DNA of 64,000 nt from Amycolatopsis sp. (GCF_025464955.1 NZ_JAODNM010000124.1:186001-250000); one strand, 5' to 3'. Counted from the stretch's first letter, positions 1 to 8,537 are shown. Made by a program: numbers and translations. Notes: generated by a model not told the origin, from the letters alone.

Positions 1-2
1 GT

Positions 3-1031
3 AACCAGATACTCGTCGGCGACGTCCGCCAGCGGCTCAAGGAGCTTCCGGACGCCTCGGTGGACTGCATCGTCACGTCGCCGCCGTACTTCGCGATGCG
101 CGATTACGGCCACGCCGACCAGATAGGGGCGGAAGCCCACGTCGACGATTGGGCGGCCGACATCGCAGCGGTCTGCGCCGAACTCTGGCGCGTCCTCACC
201 CCCGGCGGCAGCCTCTTCCTCAACCTTGGGGACGGGTACAGCCGCCACCCGCGAGAAGGAGCCGTCAAGAAGAGCCTGCTGCTTGGACCGCAGCGGGTGG
301 CACTTCGGATGACCGAGGCCGGATGGCTGCTCCGTAACCAAGTCGTGTGGGCGAAGAAGAACCCGATGCCGTCGAGCGTCGGCGACCGGTTCACCACGAC
401 GCATGAGTTCGTCTACTTCTTCACCAAGCAGGCGAACTACCACTTCGACCTTGACGCCATCCGCGAGATACCAAAGAACGGACGACCCACCAAAGGGCGA
501 AGCCGCGTCGGCCACTACCTGCCACGCCAGGCGGTGCCCGCACTCGGTGGCGGCACGTCGCCGCGGATCGACCTCAACCACGGCCTGGCGACGCTCAAGA
601 GCGAAGGACGTGACAGCCATCCGCTGGGTAAGAATCCGGGCGACGTCTGGTCGCTGGCAACGGGCAGCTACCGGGGCGCGCACTTCGCCACGTTCCCTGT
701 GGAGCTTGTCCGCCGACCCATCTTGGCGACCTGTCCACAGCGGCTGTGCACAACTTGTGGACAGCCGTGGCAGCGCGCACCCCAGATGTTGGGCGATCGT
801 CGCCTGGCTACCGGCGCGCTTCGTCCTGTCTGCGCCCACAGCGAGTGGCGGCGGGGCATCGTGCTCGATCCGTTTCTGGGCTCCGGCACGGTGGCCGTCG
901 CCGCGGAGGAGCACGAGCGGGACTGGATCGGCATCGAGTTGAACCCGGAGTACGCCGCGCTCGCAGAAAAGCGGCTCGCGGACTGGCGAATCGGGCACAA
1001 GAACACCAAGAAAACCAAAGGAGGAATCTGA
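3..1031 (+). CDS. DNA methyltransferase, SPPY-type (5' end outside window)
   Basis: Adenine-N6 or cytosine-N4 DNA methyltransferase. The reading frame is already open at the window edge (it reads NQILVGDVRQRLKELPDASV before the first possible GTG at 60), so the true start lies upstream. The catalytic motif TSPPY comes first and the SAM-binding motif DPFLGSGT comes near the C-terminus, which is the beta-class order. Between them lie several cysteines (CPQRLCTTCG and a later C) that resemble a small zinc-ribbon insertion. No restriction endonuclease is visible, and the next gene encodes an antirestriction protein, so a protective or orphan methylase on the integrated element is likely. The target sequence cannot be read from the protein. 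Confidence 0.9.
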   Translation, partial: NQILVGDVRQRLKELPDASVDCIVTSPPYFAMRDYGHADQIGAEAHVDDWAADIAAVCAELWRVLTPGGSLFLNLGDGYSRHPREGAVKKSLLLGPQRVALRMTEAGWLLRNQVVWAKKNPMPSSVGDRFTTTHEFVYFFTKQANYHFDLDAIREIPKNGRPTKGRSRVGHYLPRQAVPALGGGTSPRIDLNHGLATLKSEGRDSHPLGKNPGDVWSLATGSYRGAHFATFPVELVRRPILATCPQRLCTTCGQPWQRAPQMLGDRRLATGALRPVCAHSEWRRGIVLDPFLGSGTVAVAAEEHERDWIGIELNPEYAALAEKRLADWRIGHKNTKKTKGGI

Positions 1032-1033
1032 TC

Positions 1034-1828
1034 ATGGAACGCACACCCCACAACCCCAACCACGGAGGTGACAACACCCCAGAAGTCCGCAGCGGCGTCA
1101 ACAGCTACGGCACCGACGACCCCGAGCAACAAGCACACATAGAAAACGCTCGGATCGAGGCATCCAGAGAACGACGACACAACCGCGCCCAGCTCGAACG
1201 GCTCGTCGACGCCGGTCTGAACCCTGACGATGCCGAAACCGTCGTCGAGTTCGATCAGGCTGAACGCGACCGGCGCCGCAGTGACGAACTGCTCCCCGGC
1301 CAAGCCCCGCGGATCTACGTAGCTTGCGAAGCCGCCGAGGAGGCCGGGCAGTTGCATGGTCGTTGGATCGACACCACCGACGACCTGACCGACATCCAGA
1401 CACAGGTGGTCGCCATGCTGGCGGCCTCACCGGTTGTCGGAGCCGACCGCTACGTCATCCGCGAACACCGCGGCTTCGAGGGCTACGGCGTCGAGGAGCA
1501 CGCGCCGATCGCCACCGTCGCGGTGATCGGGCGCAACATCCAGCGGTACGGCGCGCCGTACGCCGCCTACCTCAGCGTCATCGACACCCGTGACGCCGAA
1601 GCGCTCGACAGTTTTGATGACCTGCACGTTGGCAGCTTCGACTCGGCCGAGGCCTGGGCGCAGGCGGTCGGCGAAGATCTCGACTGGGATCTACAGCTCG
1701 ACCGTGCCGTTGATCCGCAGCTCCGGCCGTACGTGGGCATCGACTACGCCAAGTTCGCCGACGACGCCCGTGCCAAGTGGGACATCGTCGACGGCCTGGA
1801 CGGCAAAACCCATGTCTTCTTACGCTGA
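1034..1828 (+). CDS. ArdA-family antirestriction protein
   Basis: Predicted DNA-mimic protein that blocks type I restriction enzymes. The ArdA signature begins near residue 92 with RIYVACEAAEEAGQLHGRWI and continues with VIREHRGFEGYGVEEHAPI and a C-terminal VGIDYAKFADDARAKWDI. These correspond to the family pattern IYVACLAAYNNG..HG.WID and the FIDYE.FARD end. The acidic composition fits DNA mimicry. An N-terminal extension of about 90 residues is charged and glutamine/arginine-rich, unlike the usual ~165-residue ArdA. The ATG at 1034 follows a GGAGGA motif (1020-1025) and lies 2 bases after the methyltransferase stop, so the two are probably co-transcribed. A longer open frame upstream (from 746) is a shadow of the methyltransferase gene. 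Confidence 0.78.
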   Translation: MERTPHNPNHGGDNTPEVRSGVNSYGTDDPEQQAHIENARIEASRERRHNRAQLERLVDAGLNPDDAETVVEFDQAERDRRRSDELLPGQAPRIYVACEAAEEAGQLHGRWIDTTDDLTDIQTQVVAMLAASPVVGADRYVIREHRGFEGYGVEEHAPIATVAVIGRNIQRYGAPYAAYLSVIDTRDAEALDSFDDLHVGSFDSAEAWAQAVGEDLDWDLQLDRAVDPQLRPYVGIDYAKFADDARAKWDIVDGLDGKTHVFLR

Positions 1829-1928
1829 CCCGCTCAGCAGGCCACTCCTCGGTGGCCTGTGGCCGCTCACCACGCTCCGCAACTCGCGGACATGGGCGGT
1901 CACACCACACCGAGGAAGGAGATCAGTC

Positions 1929-2288
1929 GTGACTGATCCCACCGGAAAAAACGGCGTCAAGACGCTCGGAATCAAGCTGCCACCAGGGCTGCACGCCCAG
2001 TTTGCGCTGGTGGCGCAGCTGGACGGCATCAACCTCAGCGTTGCCGTGCTCCGAGCCGTGGAGTTCTACGTCGCTCACAAGCGGTCTGAGCCCGATTTCA
2101 ACCAGCGTGCCGCTACGGCACTGGCCGAGATCGAGGAAGAAGCCGCTGCCCGCAAGGCGGCGATCGAAGGACTGTTCGGCGAGGCCAGCCCAGAGCCTGA
2201 CGCCGCCGCGGCGCCGGCCACGGACGATTCGGCAACAGCCGAGACGACGAAGCCGAGCCGCACCCGCCGCGCTCCCGAGAAGGAGTAG
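1929..2288 (+). CDS. Small putative DNA-binding protein (RHH-like)
   Basis: 119-residue protein of unknown function. Residues about 9-50 (LGIKLPPGLHAQFALVAQLD and following) have the short strand plus two-helix look of ribbon-helix-helix or MobC/ParG-like plasmid proteins. The rest is an acidic, alanine-rich helical tail ending in a basic patch (SRTRRAPEKE). The GTG at 1929 is supported by an AGGAAGGAGA motif at 1912-1921. An 8-bp hairpin (1838-1859) lies between it and ardA. The assignment as a regulator or accessory protein of the mobile element is inferred from fold impression and context only. Confidence 0.55.
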   Translation: MTDPTGKNGVKTLGIKLPPGLHAQFALVAQLDGINLSVAVLRAVEFYVAHKRSEPDFNQRAATALAEIEEEAAARKAAIEGLFGEASPEPDAAAAPATDDSATAETTKPSRTRRAPEKE

Positions 2289-2295
2289 CGGATAC

Positions 2296-2332
2296 GGCCA
2301 CAGGTAGTGCTCGTGAAGCACTACCTGTGGCC
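2296..2332 (+). terminator. Hairpin after the putative RHH gene
   Basis: A perfect 16-bp inverted repeat (2296-2311 with 2317-2332) and a 5-base loop, starting 8 bases after the stop codon. There is no long T-run, so it would be an atypical terminator. The following 180 bases (2333-2513) are visibly less GC-rich and hold no gene; they probably carry the promoter of the recombinase genes. Confidence 0.6.
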
Positions 2333-2513
2333 TACACAACTTGTTCGCCACATAAGAAAATGGGTCTGCGCTGCAATAACCACAGCACGACAGTCAACAG
2401 GTAAGAACTGAGGTTTTCGACACGAGGACAGCCTGTCCTTTCTTGGCACACAAGACATGCGCTGGAAAAATTGACGGGAGAGGCAATAGGGAAATTCAGA
2501 GAAAGGAAGAACT

Positions 2514-2939
2514 ATGAAACAAACTGAACCAGAAAACCGGGCGGTCATCTACCTGCGCGGAAATCGCGCACCTCTTCAGCGGTATCAATGCCAACGGATC
2601 GCTGACAAATTCGGGCTGACCGTCGTCAGCGAGTACAACGACTATGCGGTTGCAGCCCGACTCCACCAGCAACCGGCACTCAACCAACTGCTGACTGACC
2701 TGGAAAGGCTACGCGACGTCGGCCATGTCGTCGTCTGGGACTACGCGCGTTTGGGTCGGAGTATGCAGCAGCTTGCCTACATCGAGTACCGCCTACATGC
2801 CTGCGGTGCCGCCATTACCACCATCACCGGCGTCGCGACCGTGGAGCGCTTCGTGCACACCTACTACGGCAACGACACTCCCGACCAGCCGCCACCGCAA
2901 CCCTGCAACCCCCTGAATCCGCCCCTGCTGAACAACTAA
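2514..2939 (+). CDS. Catalytically degenerate serine-recombinase-like protein
   Basis: 141-residue stand-alone protein resembling the N-terminal catalytic domain of serine recombinases. It keeps AVIYLR near residues 10-15 and VVVWDYARLGRS at 72-83. Compared with the large recombinase next door, the nucleophilic serine (RVS) is replaced by asparagine (RGN, Asn17), and the DR pair of KIDRLAR becomes AR (Ala78), although Arg79 and Arg82 remain. It also lacks the recombinase and zinc-ribbon domains. It ends in a proline/asparagine-rich tail. An enzymatic role is unlikely; a partner, inhibitor or directionality factor for the neighbouring recombinase is possible but inferred. The start follows GAAAGGAAGA at 2501-2510. 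Confidence 0.7.
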   Translation: MKQTEPENRAVIYLRGNRAPLQRYQCQRIADKFGLTVVSEYNDYAVAARLHQQPALNQLLTDLERLRDVGHVVVWDYARLGRSMQQLAYIEYRLHACGAAITTITGVATVERFVHTYYGNDTPDQPPPQPCNPLNPPLLNN

Positions 2940-2957
2940 TTTATCAAAGGAGAAATC

Positions 2958-4832
2958 ATGAACAAGGAAAGCAATAACACGCCGGACTACGACGCTGACG
3001 ACCAAGGTCTTAGCGAAGACTTCCGAATCCAGCCGCTCAGCAGCCAGGTTCGACAAGCGCGCTCAGAGCGCTACACGGGCACGAAAAAGGCCGCCCGGTC
3101 AGCTTCATCGGAGGGCACAACCGCCGATGCCATCCGTGCACGCCTGACCACAACAACGGAGAACCACACCCGAGCCAAGCGCTCCGATCGCGCGGTCATC
3201 TACCTGCGTGTAAGCACCGAAGAACAAGCGCGTGTCGGTGGAACGGCCGAGGGGTACTCAATCCCGTACCAGCGGGACGCCTGTCACCGAAAGGCTGAGG
3301 CGCTGGGGCTGGCGGTCGTTGAAGAGTATGTCGACGCTGGACATTCCGCGAAGTCCGCCAACCGGCCGCAGCTGCAGCGGATGCTCCGCGACTTGCGCGC
3401 ACAGGGCGTTGGCTGGGTCATCGTCCACAAGATCGACCGTCTGGCGCGCAATACCCGTGACGACCACCAGATCAACGACGCCATCAGCGCCGCCGGAGCC
3501 CGGCTCCTGTCGGTCGTAGACCTGATCGACGATTCGCCGCAAGGGAAGTTCAACTACACCATTCAAGCCGGGCTTGCTCAGCTGTACTCGGATAACCTGG
3601 CCATCGAGGTCATGAAGGGGTTGTCGAAGAAAGCTCAAGCAGGCGGCACGCCGTACCGGGCGCCGATCGGCTACCTCAACAAGCGGCGCTTCGAGGGCGT
3701 CGCTGACATCCGCTGGGTGGAGGTCGACCCGGAACGCAGCCCGCTCATTCGCTGGGCGTTCGAGGAGTACGCCTCGGGAAACTGGTCGCTCGCCACGCTT
3801 CGGCTGGAGCTGATCGACAAGGGGCTGACCAACTTCGCGGGTAAGCCGATCAGTATCAACGGGCTGTACAAGATACTCACCAACGCCTATTACACCGGAA
3901 CCGTGCCATTCCAGGGTGCCTACTACGAAGGCACCCACGAACCGCTTGTCGACCTTCAAACCTGGCTGCTGGTGCAGCAAACCCTTGAAGCCCACAACTT
4001 CGCGGGCGAGAAGGAGTTCCTCCACAGCCACTACCTCAAGGGCAGTATCTGGTGCGGCAACTGCGGGTCGCGCCTGATCTTCAGTCGGAACAAGGGGAAG
4101 GGCGGCACATACGACTACTTCGTGTGCATCGGCCGACACCGCAAGCGCAACGACTGCACGCGGCGCGCGCTGGCGGTCAAGCGCGTCGAAGTAGGTGTCG
4201 AGGAGTTCTACCTCCAGTTCGAAGTACCGGCCGAGCAGCTTGAGAGCATCCAACAATCGGTCGGCGAGGAGTTCGCACGCATCCAAGCGGTGGCCGAAAC
4301 GGACATGGCGCGGAGCCGACGCCGCCTCGTGCAAGCGCAAGATCAGCGACAGAAGCTGCTGACCGCCCACTACGAGGGTGCCATCCCGCAGGACATGCTC
4401 AAGACGGAGATGACCCGCCTGACAGCAGACGTCGGCTCAGCCGAGCGGGAACTGTCCGTGGCGAGTGCCAGCGTCGTCGAACTGGAGAGCCAGCTCGGGC
4501 GGGCGCTAGAAATCGCCGGGCAGTGCGCGGACGCGTATCGGGAAGCAGTACCGGCCATTCGTCGGCAGTTCAACCAGGGATTTTTCAAGAAGCTCTACAT
4601 CGCTGAGGACGGCAGCGTGCAGGAAGGCGACCTCAACCAGCCGTTTGCTGCGCTGATGGCGCGTGTCGAGACGGCGCACCCGGCCGATGACGGACGGCAA
4701 GAAGGCGCCCAGGCGCGTCCTGACGGCACGAACGACGTGACGGGTGGAAGTGGGCGGACACGCCCGTCCGCCGTCTGGCGACGATCTGGGACGGTTCCGA
4801 GGACACAAAAACCCCCGGTCAGGAGATCCTGA
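2958..4832 (+). CDS. Large serine recombinase (integrase)
   Basis: Site-specific recombinase expected to integrate and excise the element. Residues 1-75 are an extra polar extension. The resolvase domain follows, with Arg84 and Ser86 in YLRVSTEEQ and Asp160/Arg161/Arg164 in HKIDRLAR. The recombinase domain starts at about 225 (GTPYRAPIGY), and a zinc ribbon has Cys366, Cys369, Cys390 and Cys400. A coiled coil spans about 430-525. At 624 residues it has the length of large serine integrases. AAGGAGA at 2946-2952 supports the ATG. Its stop codon lies inside the terminator hairpin, 24 bases before the CCA end of tRNA-Ser, so the element boundary is probably close by. Confidence 0.92.
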   Translation: MNKESNNTPDYDADDQGLSEDFRIQPLSSQVRQARSERYTGTKKAARSASSEGTTADAIRARLTTTTENHTRAKRSDRAVIYLRVSTEEQARVGGTAEGYSIPYQRDACHRKAEALGLAVVEEYVDAGHSAKSANRPQLQRMLRDLRAQGVGWVIVHKIDRLARNTRDDHQINDAISAAGARLLSVVDLIDDSPQGKFNYTIQAGLAQLYSDNLAIEVMKGLSKKAQAGGTPYRAPIGYLNKRRFEGVADIRWVEVDPERSPLIRWAFEEYASGNWSLATLRLELIDKGLTNFAGKPISINGLYKILTNAYYTGTVPFQGAYYEGTHEPLVDLQTWLLVQQTLEAHNFAGEKEFLHSHYLKGSIWCGNCGSRLIFSRNKGKGGTYDYFVCIGRHRKRNDCTRRALAVKRVEVGVEEFYLQFEVPAEQLESIQQSVGEEFARIQAVAETDMARSRRRLVQAQDQRQKLLTAHYEGAIPQDMLKTEMTRLTADVGSAERELSVASASVVELESQLGRALEIAGQCADAYREAVPAIRRQFNQGFFKKLYIAEDGSVQEGDLNQPFAALMARVETAHPADDGRQEGAQARPDGTNDVTGGSGRTRPSAVWRRSGTVPRTQKPPVRRS

Positions 4833-4840
4833 CCGGGGGT
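4811..4840 (+). terminator. Terminator hairpin overlapping the recombinase 3' end
   Basis: A perfect 14-bp inverted repeat, 4811-4824 with 4827-4840 (in practice a 13-bp stem with a 4-base loop). It overlaps the last codons of the recombinase and separates it from the convergent tRNA-Ser gene. The right arm, CCGGGGGTTCGAA, is nearly identical to the T-arm of the adjacent tRNA. Confidence 0.7.
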
Positions 4841-4856
4841 TCGAACGTTGACTACA

Positions 4857-4944
4857 TGGCGGAAGCGGAGGGATTTGAACCCCCGGTACCTTTCGGTACA
4901 TTCGCTTTCAAGGCGAACGCATTCGGCCGCTCTGCCACGCTTCC
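4857..4944 (-). tRNA. tRNA-Ser (anticodon UGA)
   Basis: On the minus strand the gene begins GGAAGCGTGGCAGAGCGG and ends in CGCTTCC G CCA, pairing a 7-bp acceptor stem. The anticodon loop CTTGAAA gives UGA, reading UCA and other UCN serine codons. A long variable arm (GTACCGAAAGGTAC) is typical of class II serine tRNAs, and the T-arm is GGGGGTTCAAATCCCTC. CCA is encoded. The 3' end faces the recombinase, as in many tRNA-associated integrations. Confidence 0.96.
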
Positions 4945-4963
4945 CTGCCCTGAGCCTAACGGG

Positions 4964-5440
4964 TCAGGTGTCGAGGTCGGACAGGTGTTCCGCGACCCGG
5001 TGGAAGGCAGTCGCGATGGTGGCCTGCTCCTCCGGGGACAGCAGGTCGATCAGATGGGTGCGGACGCCGACGACGTGGGTCGGAGCCGCGCTGGCAAGCA
5101 GGGCGGTGCCGGCTTCGGTCAGCTCGGCGACGACCCCGCGTTTGTCGTCCGGGTCCCGGACGCGCTGGACGTACCCGGCGACCTCCATCCGGCCGACCTG
5201 ATGGGACAGCCGGCTCTTCGTCGAGCCGAGCATGGTCGCGAGCTCGGTCATCCGCATCCGCTTGTCCCGCTGCAGGGACATACAGACCAGCACCTCGTAG
5301 TCAACCAGCGACACGTCGTGCTCGCTGCTCAGCTCCTGGTGCAACAGGTGACGCAGGCGAAGGGTCGCCACGATGTAGGAACGCCAGGCAGACATCTCCG
5401 ACTCGGACAGCCAGCGCACGTCGTCGCGATCCACACTCAT
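4964..5440 (-). CDS. MarR-family transcriptional regulator
   Basis: 158-residue winged-helix regulator. The helix-turn-helix is at about residues 60-85 (MTELATMLGSTKSRLSHQVG), followed by the wing YVQRVRDPDDKRGV with the conserved D-x-R features, then a dimerisation helix ending in HRVAEHLSDLD. The ATG at 5440 is chosen because family homology begins directly after it; the frame is open for 25 more codons upstream without recognisable sequence. The ligand and target are unknown. It stands alone between tRNA-Ser and a 545-base gap. Confidence 0.88.
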   Translation of the reverse strand: MSVDRDDVRWLSESEMSAWRSYIVATLRLRHLLHQELSSEHDVSLVDYEVLVCMSLQRDKRMRMTELATMLGSTKSRLSHQVGRMEVAGYVQRVRDPDDKRGVVAELTEAGTALLASAAPTHVVGVRTHLIDLLSPEEQATIATAFHRVAEHLSDLDT

Positions 5441-5985
5441 GGAACGCACCCTAGAACCTTGATCGGCGGCTGGTGCGGCGACGTGGCCGAGTCCTCGCGA
5501 TCCGACTTCAGGCACCTACACCATGTGACCGCGCGACGAAACAGTGAAATATCGCCCAATAGGGGATTACGAAATGGTTGAGACTCGGCGCGGAAAGGCG
5601 CATGGTGGAGGTATCGGATGGTTGGACCCGCACACGGCGAACCGGCACGGTGCGCTGGTCAGGGCCCCCAACCGGGAAAGGGTAGGTGGTTTCGTGGCGG
5701 GTGATTTCTCGCGGTTGACTGCCCGCTGTGTCCCCACGACCGGAGCGGATTGATCCTGAATCGGTCGTGATTGTGAACAGCACGAGCGTGGGTTTCTCAT
5801 GCGCTCGATAATCCTTCTCGCGCATTCGGCGTTGTTCGAGACTGCTTCGCCCCGGCCTCAACGACCGTGGTGGCAGTGCTCAGCGTCGGCCCGGCAGCGG
5901 CCAACCGTCGTCCAATTCAACCTCGAAACCCTGAGTGCGGCCCCCGACGGGTGGCCGCACTCAGGTATTTCACTAGCCTGTCGGT
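5441..5985. other. Intergenic region without a recognisable gene
   Basis: About 545 bases between divergent genes. Both strands hold short open frames with arginine/serine-rich, low-quality translations that I do not accept as genes. It must contain the promoters for the MarR gene (minus) and the metallopeptidase (plus). No RNA gene or repeat was recognised. Confidence 0.5.
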
Positions 5986-6909
5986 GTGAGATTCGACGAT
6001 GACGCCTCCCTGGACACCTCCGAAGTCCAGGACATGCGCGGCGGCGGTGGCGGAGGCGGAATCGGCGGCAGGGTCGCCCTCGGCGGCGGTGGCCTCGGCG
6101 TGGTCGGGCTGGTGATCTACTTCCTGCTCTCCCAGTTCGGCGGTGCCCCGGCGACGCAGCTCGCCGGCGGGCTCGGGCTGGGCAACCTCGGTTCCGGCCA
6201 GCAGATCGACAACACGTCGTTGTCGCAGACCTGCAAGACCGGCAAGGACGCCAACCGCAACAAGGACTGCGCGGTCGTCGCGATGATCAACTCGATCCAG
6301 GACTACTGGTCCGGCCAGCTCGCCCGATCCGGGCAGACCTATCGCCAGGCCCCGACGAAGTTCTTCAGCGGCAACGTGCGCACCGGCTGCGGGAACGCGA
6401 CCTCGGACACCGGCCCGTTCTACTGCCCGGCCGACAAGGACGTCTACATCGACCTGTCCTTCTTCAACGAGCTCAAGACCCGCTTCGGCGCGCAGGGCGG
6501 CCCGTTCACCGAGGCCTACGTCCTCGCCCACGAGTACGGCCACCACGTCCAGAACCTGCTCGGCACGTCCCGCAAGGGTGGTGGCACCGGGCCGACCTCG
6601 GGCTCGGTGCGGCTCGAGCTGCAGGCTGACTGCTACGCCGGCGTGTGGGCCAACCACGCCACCACCACCCCGTCCTCCAGCGGAAAGCCGCTGGTCGCCG
6701 ACATCACCAAGGACGACATCAACCGCGCGCTGGACACCGCGTCCCGGATCGGCGACGACTACATCCAGACCAAGCTGGGCAGCGGCCACGTCGACCAGTC
6801 GCAGTTCACCCACGGCACGTCCCAGCAGCGCGAGAAGTGGTTCACCACCGGTTTCCAGACCGGCGACCCCACCCGTTGCGACACCTTCGGCGCCCGCACC
6901 CTGGGTTAG
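5986..6909 (+). CDS. Neutral zinc metallopeptidase (YpfJ type), membrane-anchored
   Basis: 307-residue protein of the putative neutral zinc metallopeptidase family (YpfJ). A glycine-rich stretch (residues about 20-30) precedes one membrane segment (GVVGLVIYFLLSQF), so the domain should face outside. The zinc site is the HExxH-like motif HEYGHHVQ near residue 183, with a downstream ELQADCYAGVWANH helix that supplies the third ligand in this family. The substrate is unknown. The start is GTG at 5986. It converges on the M28 peptidase gene with only 7 bases between the stops. Confidence 0.88.
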   Translation: MRFDDDASLDTSEVQDMRGGGGGGGIGGRVALGGGGLGVVGLVIYFLLSQFGGAPATQLAGGLGLGNLGSGQQIDNTSLSQTCKTGKDANRNKDCAVVAMINSIQDYWSGQLARSGQTYRQAPTKFFSGNVRTGCGNATSDTGPFYCPADKDVYIDLSFFNELKTRFGAQGGPFTEAYVLAHEYGHHVQNLLGTSRKGGGTGPTSGSVRLELQADCYAGVWANHATTTPSSSGKPLVADITKDDINRALDTASRIGDDYIQTKLGSGHVDQSQFTHGTSQQREKWFTTGFQTGDPTRCDTFGARTLG

Positions 6910-6916
6910 CGACTGG

Positions 6917-8455
6917 TCAGGCGGCTGCGGGACCAGTGGTTACCGTCGCGACGCGGGCGGCTGAGCGGGCGGCGACGCGGGCCACTGAGCGGGCGGCGGC
7001 GCGGGACTTCGAGGCCTTGCCCGGGGAGACGCCGTTGACGTCCTCGGTGCTGGTCGCGTAGACGCCGAGGGCCCACGCGACGCCGTCGGCGTTGTGGTCC
7101 AGGACGACGCGGTCGATGTTGCCGAGGTTGTCGCAGGCCTGGTGGTAGCAGGGGTCGTAGGCAACGCCCGCGCGACCGCCCCACTTCTTCGCCTGGGCGT
7201 CGGTCTTGAGCACCTCGGCGCCGGTGTCGAGGCCACCGGCCGGGATCCCGGCGGCGATGAACTCGCCGTAGTCCGAGCGGCCGGTGAAGTCGGTGCCCTC
7301 GGTCTTGATGCCGCGTGAACCCATGAAGTCGGTCAGCGTCTTCTCGATCTGCGCCGATCCGTACGGTCCGGGGCCCGCGCCGACGCCGTCGGAGTTGTCG
7401 CCGTCGTAGGCGAAGTAGCCGGCGTTCGGGGAGCCGACCATGTCGTAGTTCATGTACAACGCGATGTCGAGTTGCTGCTCGAACGGCAGCGAACGCACGT
7501 AGTACGTCGAGCCGACCAGCCCGAATTCCTCCGCGCTCCAGAACCCGAACCGGACGCCGTTGTTGATCTTCGGGCTCGAGCCGAGCTGCAACGCGGTCTC
7601 CAGCAGCGTCGCCGAACCCGTTCCGTTGTCGTTGATGCCGGGACCCGCCGGGACGCTGTCCAGGTGCGCGCCGAGCATGACGACGTTGTCCTTGCGGCCG
7701 GTTTTCGTCTCGGCGATGACGTTGTAGCTCGTGCGCTGCTCCTGCAGCTCGCGCAGCTCCAGCGTCACCGAGGTGCCGTCCTTGGCGGCCAGAGCCAGGC
7801 CGTCGGCCTGGCTGACGCCTCCGGTCGGGATCTTCGCTGCCGCCGGGTCGCCGAGTGTGCCGCTCAGCGCGCCGTCGGTGTTGTTGTAGACGATCGCGCC
7901 GATCGCGCCCGCGTCCGCCGCGGTCTGCTGCTTCTGGGCGAAGGTGCACGCGCCACGTTTGACCAGCACGATCTTGCCGGTGACGCCGGTGTAGTCGCCG
8001 GCGTCGCAGCCCGGGGTTTCGTCGACGGGGACCACGGAAAGGGGCGCGGTGATGCCGCCGACCGGGGTGGACGGGGTGTACGTCATCACCGTGATCGGCA
8101 CCGCGGCGCCCGCCACGGTCAGCTTCTCGGCCAGCGTTTCGCTGTAGGTGAAGGGAAATTCCTGCCGGGTGACCTGGTAGCCGGCTGCGGTCAGCTTGCC
8201 GGCGATGTACTCGGCGGACTTCCGGTGGCCGTCGGTCGAGGCCGCGCGGTTGCCGCCGTTCGTGTCGGCGATGCGTTGCAGCGCAAGGAGATGGCGGTTG
8301 ATCCCGCCGATGTCGACCTTCTTCACGAGCTGGTTCGCGAGCTGGTTCGCGAGCGCGGGGCCGGTCGTGGCAGCGGCGGCGGTGGGTGCGATCGACAGGG
8401 TCAGACCGGCACACAGCGCGGCTGCGAGTATTGGGGTTTTTCTCCCTAAGGGCAT
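6917..8455 (-). CDS. Secreted M28-family aminopeptidase with PA domain
   Basis: 512-residue exported peptidase. A signal peptide is clear (KTPILAAALCAGLTLSIAPTAAAA). A PA domain lies at about 130-235 (GKIVLVKRGACTFAQKQ). The catalytic M28 domain carries the expected metal ligands: H in GAHLDSV, D in GINDNGTG, the EE of SAEEFGL, D in NYDMVG, and H in CYHQACDN, like Streptomyces griseus aminopeptidase. The C-terminal ~30 residues are an odd Arg/Ala/Val tail (SVARVAARSAARVA) encoded by an imperfect DNA repeat near 6955-7010. It probably releases N-terminal hydrophobic residues outside the cell. Confidence 0.9.
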   Translation of the reverse strand: MPLGRKTPILAAALCAGLTLSIAPTAAAATTGPALANQLANQLVKKVDIGGINRHLLALQRIADTNGGNRAASTDGHRKSAEYIAGKLTAAGYQVTRQEFPFTYSETLAEKLTVAGAAVPITVMTYTPSTPVGGITAPLSVVPVDETPGCDAGDYTGVTGKIVLVKRGACTFAQKQQTAADAGAIGAIVYNNTDGALSGTLGDPAAAKIPTGGVSQADGLALAAKDGTSVTLELRELQEQRTSYNVIAETKTGRKDNVVMLGAHLDSVPAGPGINDNGTGSATLLETALQLGSSPKINNGVRFGFWSAEEFGLVGSTYYVRSLPFEQQLDIALYMNYDMVGSPNAGYFAYDGDNSDGVGAGPGPYGSAQIEKTLTDFMGSRGIKTEGTDFTGRSDYGEFIAAGIPAGGLDTGAEVLKTDAQAKKWGGRAGVAYDPCYHQACDNLGNIDRVVLDHNADGVAWALGVYATSTEDVNGVSPGKASKSRAAARSVARVAARSAARVATVTTGPAAA

Positions 8456-8537
8456 GTTTAATCACTTTCACGTATTTTGTCCCGACCGTCAATGCGTCAT
8501 CCGGAGTACCGCGCGGCGCGGGGATAGGGTCGGGGGC

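Noticed and set aside
746..1033. Longer start for the ArdA gene, giving 360 residues
   Set aside because: The extra sequence is a frame shadow of the methyltransferase gene; the ATG at 1034 has a ribosome site and follows the methyltransferase stop.
4811..4845. Second, partial tRNA gene suggested by GGGGGTTCGAA near the recombinase end
   Set aside because: Only the T-arm-like segment is present; no acceptor or anticodon stem can be drawn. It is explained by the terminator hairpin, possibly with an attachment-site relic.
5508..5861. Minus-strand open frame of 117 codons in the gap before the metallopeptidase
   Set aside because: Arginine/serine-rich translation, no ribosome site, no recognisable domain and overlapping open frames on both strands.
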